Of a stretch of DNA of 64,000 nucleotides, positions 29,573 through 37,575 are shown piece by piece. The notes under the pieces were generated by a model. It saw nothing but the letters and a program-made list of their open reading frames with translations, was not told the DNA's origin and did not search any database. Source of the stretch: JAOPZW01 sp963806015 (GTDB taxonomy: Bacteria > Actinomycetota > Thermoleophilia > Solirubrobacterales > Solirubrobacteraceae); the NCBI GenBank assembly GCA_963806015.1, contig CAWDWM010000010.1, positions 62,001 through 126,000 on the forward strand, given 5' to 3'. The translations under genes and the position numbers were made by a program. Each line of letters opens with the position of its first letter. Positions within the stretch are counted from its first letter, which is position 1.

Positions 29573-30166
29573 GTCCCCTTCGTCGGTCTGACCGGCGGGC
29601 TGGGCGCGGGCAAGTCGACGGCCCTCGCCGCGCTCGCGCGGCTGGGCGCCGCGACGATCTCCGCCGACGCCGTGGTCCACGAGCTCTATGGCTTCGACGA
29701 GGTGCGTGACGCTGTGATAGAGCGCTGGGGCGCGGAGGTCGCGCCCGACGGCGTCGTCGACCGCGCCGCGGTGGCCCGCCGGGCCTTCGCGGCTCCCGAC
29801 GAGCGGGCCTGGCTCGAGGGCCTGCTGTGGCCGCTGGTGGGCGCGCGCGTCGCCGCCTGGCGCAGCGCGCTCGACGCCGGCGATCCACCGCCGCGCGCGG
29901 CCGTCGTGGAGACGCCGCTGCTGTTCGAGGCCGGCCTGGAGGGCGGCTACGACGCCACCATCGCGGTCGTGGCCGACGAGGACGTGCGGGTGCAGCGCGC
30001 CGCCGCCCGCGGCCATCACGCCGTCGACGAGCGGTCCTCTCGGCAACTTTCCCAGCAGGAGAAAGCAGCCCGGGCGACGTACGTGGTCGCAAACAGCGGA
30101 ACCGTCGAACAGCTGGAGCTTGCGCTGGCCGCGGTCCTTGACAAGCTGGACGCCGCCGCCGAATGA
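29573..30166 (+). CDS. coaE: Dephospho-CoA kinase
   Basis: A roughly 197-residue P-loop kinase doing the last step of coenzyme A synthesis. FVGLTGGLGAGKST is the Walker A loop, SADAVVHEL the substrate aspartate region, and VETPLLFEAGLEGGYD the Walker B/lid area. The typical short HxxxD-like C-terminal helices complete it. The conserved N-terminus begins at GTC CCC TTC GTC; no in-frame ATG, GTG or TTG lies between the rpsA end and the P-loop, only a CTG at 29549. The start is therefore unresolved. GAGGAGG at 29541-29547 is a plausible ribosome site. rpsA followed by coaE is conserved in actinobacteria. Its stop overlaps the next start. Confidence 0.85.
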   Translation, partial: VPFVGLTGGLGAGKSTALAALARLGAATISADAVVHELYGFDEVRDAVIERWGAEVAPDGVVDRAAVARRAFAAPDERAWLEGLLWPLVGARVAAWRSALDAGDPPPRAAVVETPLLFEAGLEGGYDATIAVVADEDVRVQRAAARGHHAVDERSSRQLSQQEKAARATYVVANSGTVEQLELALAAVLDKLDAAAE

Positions 30167-30822
30167 GCACGCATCCTCAGACAGCCACCCGCCGCCGCGC
30201 CGGCACGCCCGCGCGCCGGTCGGCCGCGCGCCGGCGCGCCCTCCTGCGCCGCCGGCTCGGCGCGGGCCTCGGCGCCGCGCTGCTGGTGGCGATCGCGGTC
30301 GTGCTCGCGTGGCCGCAGTTTCACCACGCGGTGCGCGAGATCACCCTCCCGCTGCGCCACGAGGACATCATCCGCCAGCAGGCGCACGACAAGGGCCTCG
30401 ATCCCGCGCTCATCGCCGCGGTCATCTACGCCGAGTCGCACTTCCGCGACGGCCAGACCTCGCCGGCCGGGGCCTTGGGCCTGATGCAGCTCACGCCGGC
30501 CACCGCGCGCTACATCGCGCACAAGTCGGGCGGCACGCAGTTCGTGCTCGACGACCTCGCCACGCCCCAGGTCAACATCGCCTACGGCGCGTACTACCTG
30601 CGCTATCTGCTGCGCCGCTACGGGGGCAACCAGACCTTCGCGCTGGCGGCCTACAACGCCGGCGAGGGCAACGTCGATCGCTGGATCGCGGCGGCGCAGG
30701 CGCGCGACCGCGCGATGACGATCAACGCGATCCCGTACGCCGAGACGCGCGCCTATGTCAGCCGGGTGCTCACCGTGCGCCGCCAGTACCGCAGCTCGTA
30801 CGCCGAGCAGCTCGGCCGCTAG
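30163..30822 (+). CDS. Membrane-anchored lytic transglycosylase (SLT domain)
   Basis: A 219-residue protein: a very basic cytoplasmic N-terminus (residues 1-32), one transmembrane helix (about 33-52), then an SLT/lysozyme-like domain that cleaves peptidoglycan glycan strands. The catalytic Glu91 lies in IYAESHFRDGQTSPAGALGL, followed by GLMQLTPATA, AYGAYYLRYLL and ALAAYNAGEGNV, all family motifs. The four-base overlap with coaE implies coupled translation. It probably acts in wall remodelling at the outer membrane face. Confidence 0.9.
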   Translation: MSTHPQTATRRRAGTPARRSAARRRALLRRRLGAGLGAALLVAIAVVLAWPQFHHAVREITLPLRHEDIIRQQAHDKGLDPALIAAVIYAESHFRDGQTSPAGALGLMQLTPATARYIAHKSGGTQFVLDDLATPQVNIAYGAYYLRYLLRRYGGNQTFALAAYNAGEGNVDRWIAAAQARDRAMTINAIPYAETRAYVSRVLTVRRQYRSSYAEQLGR

Positions 30823-30843
30823 CCCGGCGTCACCTGCCACTCT

Positions 30844-32160
30844 GTGGCAGTGACCGCTCTCCCGCCCGGTCCCACCACGCCGCCCGCGGTGCAGACCCTG
30901 CACTGGCTCGTGCGGCCGATCTCCTTCATGGAGGCATGTCGCCGGCGCCACGGAGACGCGTTCAGCGTGCGCTTCCTGGGCTTCCAGACGCCGCTGGTGA
31001 TGGTGTCCAGCCCCGAGGCCATCCGCGCGCTGTACTCCGAGCCGGGCCATCAGCTGCCGCCGGGGCGCACGCTGTCGTTGCGGCCGATCGTGGGCCCGCG
31101 CTCCGTGCTGCTGCTCGAGGGCGCCGAGCACCTCTCGCGCCGGCGGCTGATGCTGCCGCCCTTCCACGGCGACCGCATGCGCGCCTACGAGCCCACCGTC
31201 CGCGAGGCGACCGAGCGCGAGATCGCAAGCTGGCCGGCGGACCGGCCGTTCGCCGTGCACCCCAGCATGCAGGCCATCACCCTCGAGGTCATCCTGCGCG
31301 CCGTCTTCGGGGTCGCCGACGCCGAGCGCCGCGAGCGGCTGCGGGAGCGGCTGGTGGGCCTCCTCGGCTCCACGGCGTCCGCCGGCCTGCAGTTCTCGGT
31401 CCTGCTGGCGCGCCGGCTCGGCACGAAGGATCCGCTGTTGAAGATGCAGGCGCTCATGGCCGAGATCGACGCGATCCTCGCGGTCGAGATCGCCGACCGC
31501 CGGGCCGCGGGCGAGGCGGCGGCGGCGCGCGACGACATCTGCTCGCTGCTGGTCGCCGCGCGCTTCGAGGACGGCGGCCAGATGGAGGACCGCGAGATCC
31601 GCGACCAGCTGATGACGCTGCTGCTCGCGGGTCACGAGACGACGGCGACCGGGCTCGCGTGGACCCTCGACCTGCTCACCCGCCACCCCGACGTCCTCGC
31701 GCGCCTGCGCGCCGAGCTCGACGCCGGCGACGAGACATATCTGCGCGCGGTGATCACCGAGTCGCTGCGCCTGCGCCCGGTGATCCCGCTGGCCGGCCGG
31801 CACCTGACCAGCGAGCTGCGCGCCAACGGAACGGTCCTGCCCCCGGGCACGGACGTCACCCCGGCGATCTGGCTGACGCACACCAGCCCGGAGTCCTATC
31901 CCGAGCCCTATGCCTTCCGTCCCGAGCGCTTCCTGGGCAGCGCCCCGCCGACCTACGCCTGGATCCCGTTCGGCGGCGGCGTGCGCCGCTGCCTGGGCGC
32001 CGCGTTCGCGGAGATGGAGATGCGCGTCGTGCTCACGGCCATCCTGCGCGATCGCGCGCCGCTCCCGGCCGCCCGGCGCGCCGAGCGCGTCGCGCGGCGC
32101 AACGTGACCTTCTCGCCGCGCCACGGCACGCGGATCGTCGCGGCGCTGCGGACGCGGTAG
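30844..32160 (+). CDS. Cytochrome P450
   Basis: A 438-residue soluble P450. The I-helix motif is AGHETT (residues 262-267), the K-helix ExxR is E306-R309 (ESLRLRP), and the heme loop is PFGGGVRRCLGAAFA with the ligating Cys383. PERF occurs before the heme loop. No redox partner is encoded nearby. The start is the GTG at 30844 or 30850; both precede the Pro-rich PPGPTTPP segment. It resembles the CYP110/CYP135-like group that opens with a PPGP motif, but family assignment needs a search. It ends two bases from the convergent ArsR-like gene. Confidence 0.93.
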   Translation: MAVTALPPGPTTPPAVQTLHWLVRPISFMEACRRRHGDAFSVRFLGFQTPLVMVSSPEAIRALYSEPGHQLPPGRTLSLRPIVGPRSVLLLEGAEHLSRRRLMLPPFHGDRMRAYEPTVREATEREIASWPADRPFAVHPSMQAITLEVILRAVFGVADAERRERLRERLVGLLGSTASAGLQFSVLLARRLGTKDPLLKMQALMAEIDAILAVEIADRRAAGEAAAARDDICSLLVAARFEDGGQMEDREIRDQLMTLLLAGHETTATGLAWTLDLLTRHPDVLARLRAELDAGDETYLRAVITESLRLRPVIPLAGRHLTSELRANGTVLPPGTDVTPAIWLTHTSPESYPEPYAFRPERFLGSAPPTYAWIPFGGGVRRCLGAAFAEMEMRVVLTAILRDRAPLPAARRAERVARRNVTFSPRHGTRIVAALRTR

Positions 32161-32161
32161 C

Positions 32162-32479
32162 TCAGGCGATCGCGCCCGCCGGCTCGGCCGTCAGCACGGC
32201 GTCGAGCAGGCCGGGGAAGCGGGCATCGAGGTCGTCGCGGCGCAGCGTGAGGAAGCGATGGGCGCCGTCGACGCGCGTCAGCGTGATGCCCGCCTCGCGC
32301 AGGACCTTGAAGTGGTGCGACGCCGTCGCCTTGGTGACGCCGAGCGGGAAGGTCCCGCACGCGCGCTCGCCCTCAGCGGCCAGCGTGCGCACCACCTGGC
32401 GGCGGGCCGGATCGCTGAGCGCGTGCATGACCGCGGTGAGGTCGAGTTCGTCGCGGGCTGGTTGGAAGAGGTCTCCCAT
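32162..32479 (-). CDS. ArsR-family winged-helix regulator
   Basis: A 105-residue helix-turn-helix protein: ALSDPARRQVVRTLA, then the recognition region TKATASHHFKVLREAGI and the wing VDGAHRFLTLRRDDLDARF. It has a single cysteine and no CxC metal site, so it should not be an arsenic or metal sensor. The ATG at 32479 is preferred over the GTG at 32497 because GAGGGTG lies seven bases upstream. It is divergent from an EamA exporter, and a near-perfect inverted repeat between the two is the likely operator. It may repress both genes. Confidence 0.9.
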   Translation of the reverse strand: MGDLFQPARDELDLTAVMHALSDPARRQVVRTLAAEGERACGTFPLGVTKATASHHFKVLREAGITLTRVDGAHRFLTLRRDDLDARFPGLLDAVLTAEPAGAIA

Positions 32480-32494
32480 GTCACCCTCAGTGTA

Positions 32495-32524
32495 CACGGT
32501 GTTCGACGGGTTTCGAACTCCGTG
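32495..32524. promoter_or_regulatory. Inverted repeat operator between the ArsR-like and EamA genes
   Basis: CACGGTGTTCGA pairs with TCGAACTCCGTG across six bases with one mismatch in twelve. The 30-bp site is centred between the two divergent starts (about 15 bp from each). Size, symmetry and position fit binding of an ArsR/SmtB dimer blocking both promoters. Confidence 0.65.
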
Positions 32525-32539
32525 CTACGCTGCCGTGAA

Positions 32540-33520
32540 ATGAGTTTGACAACTATCGAACAGAAGCGCAACGCGGCCGCCGGCGGGGCCGCGCTCGCCG
32601 CCACCGCGGGGCTCGCGTGGGGAGCCATGTTCCCCGTCGCCAAGCACGGGCTGCGCCACGTCGACGCCTTCCACATGACCTCGATCCGCTACGGCCTCGC
32701 GAGCCTCGCCTTCCTCGCGCTGCTGGCCGCGCGCGAGGGCCGGGAGGCGCTGCGCTTCGAGGGCCGCGGCCGGCGGCTGCTCGTCCTGGGCTCGCTCGGC
32801 TTCGCGGGCTTCAACCTCCTCACCTATGTCGGCCTCGGCTCGACGCGGCCGCAGAACGCGGCGCTCATGATCGCGACGATGCCGTTCCTCACCCTGCTCG
32901 TGCTCTGGATTCGCGACGGCGCGCGCGTGGCGCCGCTGAAGCTCGCATTGATGGGCGCGGGCTTCCTGGGCGTGGTCGGCGTGATCTCGCGCGGCAGCGC
33001 CGGCGACCTCGTCAACGGCGGCGTCGGTGGCGGCGAAGGCCTCGTGCTGCTGGGCGCGCTGTGCTTCGTCTTCTACACGCTGGGCGCGCGCGAGTTCCCG
33101 GGCTGGAGCCCGCTGCGCTTCACCGCGCTCAGCGCCACGCTGGGCAGCGTGAGCATCGTGGCGATCACCGAGGCCGCGACGATCGCCGGCTGGGAGTCGA
33201 CGCCGTCCGGCCACGACCTCGCCGCGGCCGGGCCGGCGCTGGGCTACATCGTCGTCTTCGGCGCGGTCATCGCGGTGCTCTCGTGGAACACGGCCGTCCA
33301 GCGGCTCGGCGCCCCGACAGCGGTCCTGTTCAACAACCTGGTCCCGATCACGGCCTTCGTCATCGCGATCGCCGGTGGCTACGCGCCCAACGCCTACGAG
33401 CTGGGCGGCGCGGCGCTGGCCATCGTCTCGCTGGCGGCGGTGACCCTGCTCAACCGGGCTTCCGCGCCGGCAGTCCGCGCCGAGCGCCGGCTCGTCGCCG
33501 CCGCCGCGCCGAGCTCCTAG
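32540..33520 (+). CDS. EamA/DMT-superfamily transporter
   Basis: A 326-residue membrane protein with ten predicted helices in two EamA repeats. The first repeat starts GLAWGAMFPVAKHGL; the second has VFGAVIAVLSWNTAVQRLGAPTA. NLVPITAFVIAIA is typical of the drug/metabolite exporter family. The ATG at 32540 lies just past the operator-like inverted repeat, leaving a very short leader. It ends overlapping the convergent APC permease stop in a shared CTAG. Likely exports a small metabolite sensed by the divergent regulator; the substrate is unknown. Confidence 0.9.
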   Translation: MSLTTIEQKRNAAAGGAALAATAGLAWGAMFPVAKHGLRHVDAFHMTSIRYGLASLAFLALLAAREGREALRFEGRGRRLLVLGSLGFAGFNLLTYVGLGSTRPQNAALMIATMPFLTLLVLWIRDGARVAPLKLALMGAGFLGVVGVISRGSAGDLVNGGVGGGEGLVLLGALCFVFYTLGAREFPGWSPLRFTALSATLGSVSIVAITEAATIAGWESTPSGHDLAAAGPALGYIVVFGAVIAVLSWNTAVQRLGAPTAVLFNNLVPITAFVIAIAGGYAPNAYELGGAALAIVSLAAVTLLNRASAPAVRAERRLVAAAAPSS

Positions 33521-34968
33521 GCGGCGCCGACCTCGGGCGCCGGCTCCGGCGTCGTGTCGCCCCGCTGCAGCTTGGAGTGCGTGCGGCCGTAGACGAAGTA
33601 GATGACGAGGCCCGCGGCCAGCCAGCCGAAGAACCGCAGCCAGGTCACGAGCTCCAGCTTGGTCATCAGGTAGATGCACAGCGCGCCGCCGATGATGGGG
33701 AACAGCGGCACCATCGGCACGCGGAACGAGCGGTCCATGTCGGGCGCCGTGCGCCGCAGCACGATCACGCCGACGTTGACGATGAGGAAGGCGAAGAGGG
33801 TGCCGATGTTGACCAGCTTGGCGATCTCCGAGAGCGGCACGAACGCGGCGATGGCGGCCACGGCGAGCCCGAAGGCGGCCGTGATCCGCGCCGGCGTGCG
33901 GCGCGGGCTGAGCACGCCGATCCAGCGCGGCACGAGGCCGTCGCGGCTCATGGCGAACATGATCCGCGTCTGGCCGTAGAGGACGGTCAGGGTCACGCTG
34001 GTGATGGCGATCAGCGCGCCGACGGAGAGGATGTCCGCCGCCCAGTCGCCGACCCCGGCGCCCAGCTTGAGCGCCTCGGCCAGCGGCGCGTCGGAGCCCG
34101 CCAGCTTGTCCGCCGGGGCGAGACCGACGGTGACGACGGCGACGACGATGTACAGCAGCGTGCAGATGAGCAGCGCGCCGATGATCGCGTAGGGCAGGTC
34201 GCGCGCTGGGTTCTCGGCCTCCTCGCCCGACGTCGAGATCGCGTCGAAGCCGATGTAGGCGAAGAAGATCAGCGCCGCGGCGTCGACCGTGCCGCTGAAC
34301 CCGTGGGGCGCCCACGGCGAGAAGTTGTCGCCGTTGATCGAGCCGACGCCGACCACGACGAAGAAGATGAGGATGGCGATCTTGAGGACCACCATCACGG
34401 TGTTGGTGCGCGCGCTCTCGCGTACGCCGTACATGAGCAGCGCCGCCACCGCGAGCACGAGGAAGACCGCGGGCGCGTTGAACGTCCCGCCGTCGCCCGG
34501 CGGCCCGGCGATCGACTCGGGCAGGGTGATGCCGAAGAGCGAGTCGAGCAGCGACTTCAGATAGCCGCCCCAGCCGACGGCCACCGCCGCCACCGACACG
34601 CCGTACTCGAGGATCAGGTCCCAGCCGATGATCCACGCCACCAGCTCGCCGAGCGTGGCGTAGCCGTAGGTGTACGCGCTGCCCGACACGGGGATCGACG
34701 AGGCCAGCTCGGCGTAGGAGAAGGCCGAGAACAGGCAGGTGACGCCCGCCAGTGCGAAGGAGATGATGATCGACGGGCCGGCATCGCCGATGCCCTCGCC
34801 GATGATCACGAAGATGCCGGTGCCGATCACCGCGCCGATGCCCAGCGCGGTGAGGTCGAGGACCCCTACGGAGCGCTTGAGACCATGCTCGGAGTCGCCG
34901 CTGGCCTCGCGGACGAGCGTGTCCGTGGGCTTGCGCGCGAAGGGACCGGGACGCGTTGCGATGGCCAT
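33517..34968 (-). CDS. APC-superfamily amino acid permease
   Basis: A 483-residue transporter with about 12 transmembrane helices. GIGAVIGTGIFVIIG is the first-helix substrate motif of the APC fold. SGSAYTYGYATLGE, FFAYIGFDAISTSGEEAENP and MSRDGLVPRWIG match the cationic-amino-acid-transporter (CAT/YfnA-like) branch. The N-terminus (1-35) is cytoplasmic and charged; the C-terminal tail is short. It is divergent from the SGNH hydrolase gene across 93 bp and convergent with the EamA gene. Amino acid uptake is expected; specificity is inference. Confidence 0.92.
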   Translation of the reverse strand: MAIATRPGPFARKPTDTLVREASGDSEHGLKRSVGVLDLTALGIGAVIGTGIFVIIGEGIGDAGPSIIISFALAGVTCLFSAFSYAELASSIPVSGSAYTYGYATLGELVAWIIGWDLILEYGVSVAAVAVGWGGYLKSLLDSLFGITLPESIAGPPGDGGTFNAPAVFLVLAVAALLMYGVRESARTNTVMVVLKIAILIFFVVVGVGSINGDNFSPWAPHGFSGTVDAAALIFFAYIGFDAISTSGEEAENPARDLPYAIIGALLICTLLYIVVAVVTVGLAPADKLAGSDAPLAEALKLGAGVGDWAADILSVGALIAITSVTLTVLYGQTRIMFAMSRDGLVPRWIGVLSPRRTPARITAAFGLAVAAIAAFVPLSEIAKLVNIGTLFAFLIVNVGVIVLRRTAPDMDRSFRVPMVPLFPIIGGALCIYLMTKLELVTWLRFFGWLAAGLVIYFVYGRTHSKLQRGDTTPEPAPEVGAA

Positions 34969-35061
34969 GGTGCCCGCCCTTCCCGGAGCGCGCGGGCGCC
35001 AAACCGGCTGTCGGAATCCGGCCGTGAGCGTTCGGTGAGCGGTCCGACATACGGTCGGCCC

Positions 35062-37401
35062 ATGCGTTCGATCATGCTCTGCGCGCTCGCTCTCCTGGCC
35101 GCCGTCACGCTGGCCACCGCGGCCCGCGCCGACCAGCGGCCGCCCTACCGGGTGGTCGCCTTCGGCGACTCCTACGCCGCGGGAGAGGGAGCGCCCGGGA
35201 CGCCCGGCGTCTACGACGCCGACGGCACCCACCCGCACCCGCGCGCGGTGTGGTCGGGGAGCGATGCCGACACCGCCTTCACCGGCGACGCCGAGACCGG
35301 GACGCGCGGCGCGCGGCGCTGCCATCGCTCGCCGCGGGCGACCGCGCCGCGAGCGGTGAAGGCCCTCATCACGCGCTTCCCCGACGTCGACTTCACCTTC
35401 CGCTCGTTCGCGTGCTCGGGCGCGGCCATCGACGTCGGCGTCATGGGCCCTTACGACGGGGCCGAGGACATCGACAGTCACAAGGTCCCGGCGCAGATCG
35501 ACCAGGCCAACGACTACCTCGCGAGCCTGCCCGCCGCCTCGCGGCGGATCGACGCGCTGGTGATGAACATCGGCGGCAACAACCTCGGCTTTGCCGACGT
35601 CATCAAGCGCTGCACCGGCATCCCCGTCGCCAGCGGCGACTGCGAACCGCCGGCCAGCGACGATGCGCAGAACATGATCCTCACGGGCGCGGGCACCGAC
35701 CGCCCCGACAAGACCGGCCTCGACGACGTGCCCGCGCTCTACAACGAGCTGGCCAGTCGCCTCGACCGCAGCGCCACGAGCGGCCTCGAGCTCTCCAAGG
35801 CCCCCGACCACGTCTTCCTGACCGGCGTCCCGAACCCGCTCGCGGGCAACTTCGGCGGCTGCGCCTCGCTCACCGGGACCTTCGACTACGAGAACAGGAT
35901 CAGCGCCCCCGAGCGGCCGTGGCTCTCCGGCACCGCCTTCCCGACGCTCAACGGTGCCTTCAGCGCCGCCGCCGGGGCGCGCTGGACCTTCGTGCCCACC
36001 GCCTCGGCGGTGCCCAACGGCATGTGCGCCAGCAGCGGCGCCATGTTCAACCGCAATCGTGATGCGCTCAGGGCCCAGGGCTCCAACGTCGCGGCCTTCG
36101 GCGCCGTCGCGTCGGTCTCGGGCGGCTGGGTGCATCCGAACTCCAGGGGCTACGAGGCCATGGGCCCCGTCCTGGCCGATGCGATGCAGGCCAAGGTCAT
36201 CTCCGACTTCACGCCGACGGCCGCGCCGGCCTCGGCGGCGCCCGCGCCGGTGGTCGACCTGCTGCCGCGCGTCGAGCTGACGATGGGCGACGCGCGCACG
36301 AGCTACGACACGCGCCCGGCGGGGCAGCAGACCGGCGAGCCGACCAACGCGGTGGGCGCCGGCATCGGCGGCTCGCTCGTCGACGTGCCCGTCCGCGAAG
36401 GCGGCTCTGGAACGCTGCAGGCGCGCCGCTGCGGACCGCTGCCGCTGCAGCCGGCGAGCGTCGCCCAGGGCTGCGGTCCCGCGCGCAACGTGACGGCCCT
36501 CATCGGCACGCCGTCGGCGCCGTCGTCGGTGACCTCGACGACCGACGACCTGGGCCTGCACGTCACGTGGGTCAAGGGCTCGACGGTCCCGCTGCGGCGC
36601 TTCCTCGTCACCGCCACGTACTCGGGGCTGGACAAGGGCGGCATCTCCTTCCCGCCGGCCGCGGTGGCCGAGAGCCCGATCCCGACTCCCGGCGGACAGA
36701 TCTCCCAGGACGAGCGCACCATCACCCTCCAGGAGCAGAGCGTCCCGATCACGATGCAGTTCTCCTTCTCGGCCGCCACCCGCGAGGCGCCCCTTCCGGC
36801 GCCCGACGGGCGCAGCGTCGGCGTGACCGTGCGCGAGTGCACCGACCGCGGCTGCGGCCCGGGCAAGGGCACCGCCGTCGCGCGGGCGGGCGGCCCCGGC
36901 GCGCAGCTCGAAGCGGCGCTCGACCGCCAGTTCGTCCAGCAGCAGATCCTCGACCTTCCGCTCGGGGTCTTCTCGATGCGGACCGGCCTCAAGGCGCGGC
37001 CGAACCGCACCTACGGCCTGCTGCTCTCCTGGGGGACGTGGCGGCGCTGGCGCGACCTCAGCGAGCTGCGCCTGCGCCTGCGCGATCGCGCCGGGCTGCT
37101 GGCCACCCTGCGCGTGGGCCTGCACAGCGGTCGCCTCGTGCTGTCGGCGCCCGGGGGGCACGCCCACCAGGGGCGCATCGCGCGCCGGGGAGCGCTGCGT
37201 GCGGGCGCCCTGACCCTGGCGGCGCGCGACGCGCGCATCGTCCCCGGCGGCCCGCGCAGCCGGCTCGTGGCCCTGCGCCTGCCGCTGAAGGTCAGCCGCG
37301 CCCTGCGCGGTCAGCGCATCGACGTCGAGGTCGGCGCCGTCAGCCGGACCGGTCGGACGCAGGTCCCGCAGTGGGCGGGCTCGTTCGACGTGAAGCGCTG
37401 A
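35062..37401 (+). CDS. Large secreted SGNH/GDSL hydrolase with C-terminal extension
   Basis: A 779-residue exported protein. Residues 1-23 are a signal peptide ending AARA. The SGNH esterase/lipase domain (about 28-400) has block I AFGDSYAAGEG (catalytic Ser), a Cys-containing FACSGAA, block III NIGGNNLGF and block V VHPNSRGYEAMG (catalytic His). The C-terminal 380 residues include an Fn3-like stretch (TTDDLGLHVTWVKGSTVPLR) and a beta-rich end, perhaps for surface or substrate attachment. It probably deacylates lipids or polysaccharides outside the cell. A small convergent frame overlaps its last 60 bp. Confidence 0.85.
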   Translation: MRSIMLCALALLAAVTLATAARADQRPPYRVVAFGDSYAAGEGAPGTPGVYDADGTHPHPRAVWSGSDADTAFTGDAETGTRGARRCHRSPRATAPRAVKALITRFPDVDFTFRSFACSGAAIDVGVMGPYDGAEDIDSHKVPAQIDQANDYLASLPAASRRIDALVMNIGGNNLGFADVIKRCTGIPVASGDCEPPASDDAQNMILTGAGTDRPDKTGLDDVPALYNELASRLDRSATSGLELSKAPDHVFLTGVPNPLAGNFGGCASLTGTFDYENRISAPERPWLSGTAFPTLNGAFSAAAGARWTFVPTASAVPNGMCASSGAMFNRNRDALRAQGSNVAAFGAVASVSGGWVHPNSRGYEAMGPVLADAMQAKVISDFTPTAAPASAAPAPVVDLLPRVELTMGDARTSYDTRPAGQQTGEPTNAVGAGIGGSLVDVPVREGGSGTLQARRCGPLPLQPASVAQGCGPARNVTALIGTPSAPSSVTSTTDDLGLHVTWVKGSTVPLRRFLVTATYSGLDKGGISFPPAAVAESPIPTPGGQISQDERTITLQEQSVPITMQFSFSAATREAPLPAPDGRSVGVTVRECTDRGCGPGKGTAVARAGGPGAQLEAALDRQFVQQQILDLPLGVFSMRTGLKARPNRTYGLLLSWGTWRRWRDLSELRLRLRDRAGLLATLRVGLHSGRLVLSAPGGHAHQGRIARRGALRAGALTLAARDARIVPGGPRSRLVALRLPLKVSRALRGQRIDVEVGAVSRTGRTQVPQWAGSFDVKR

Positions 37402-37540
37402 CCAGCCAGGCCTCGATCTGGGCGCCGACGCGCGCGAGGTCGTCCACGCGCGCGCGTGCGCCCGTCTGCACGTCCTCCACGACCGCGACGCGACCGTCCT
37501 CGTGGACGGTGACGACGAAGGAGTGGCGGGTCTGGGTCAC
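37340..37540 (-). CDS. Small conserved-looking hypothetical protein
   Basis: A 66-residue frame from a GTG, reading TRHSFVVTVHEDGRVAVVED and ARARVDDLARVGAQIEAWL, a compact beta-beta-helix pattern that looks coded. The last 20 residues overlap the 3' end of the SGNH hydrolase gene on the other strand and are low complexity. It is 35 bp downstream of the giant regulator gene on the same strand. No family recognised; it may be a real short gene or chance. Confidence 0.45.
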   Translation of the reverse strand: MTQTRHSFVVTVHEDGRVAVVEDVQTGARARVDDLARVGAQIEAWLVSASRRTSPPTAGPASDRSG

Positions 37541-37575
37541 GCCCGCGACCCTACGGGCGCGCGCTCACCGATCGC

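Noticed and set aside
33517..37167. A 1216-codon reverse frame spanning the APC permease and the SGNH hydrolase.
   Set aside because: Only the part below 34968 is permease. The rest is the low-complexity shadow of a GC-rich gene on the other strand.
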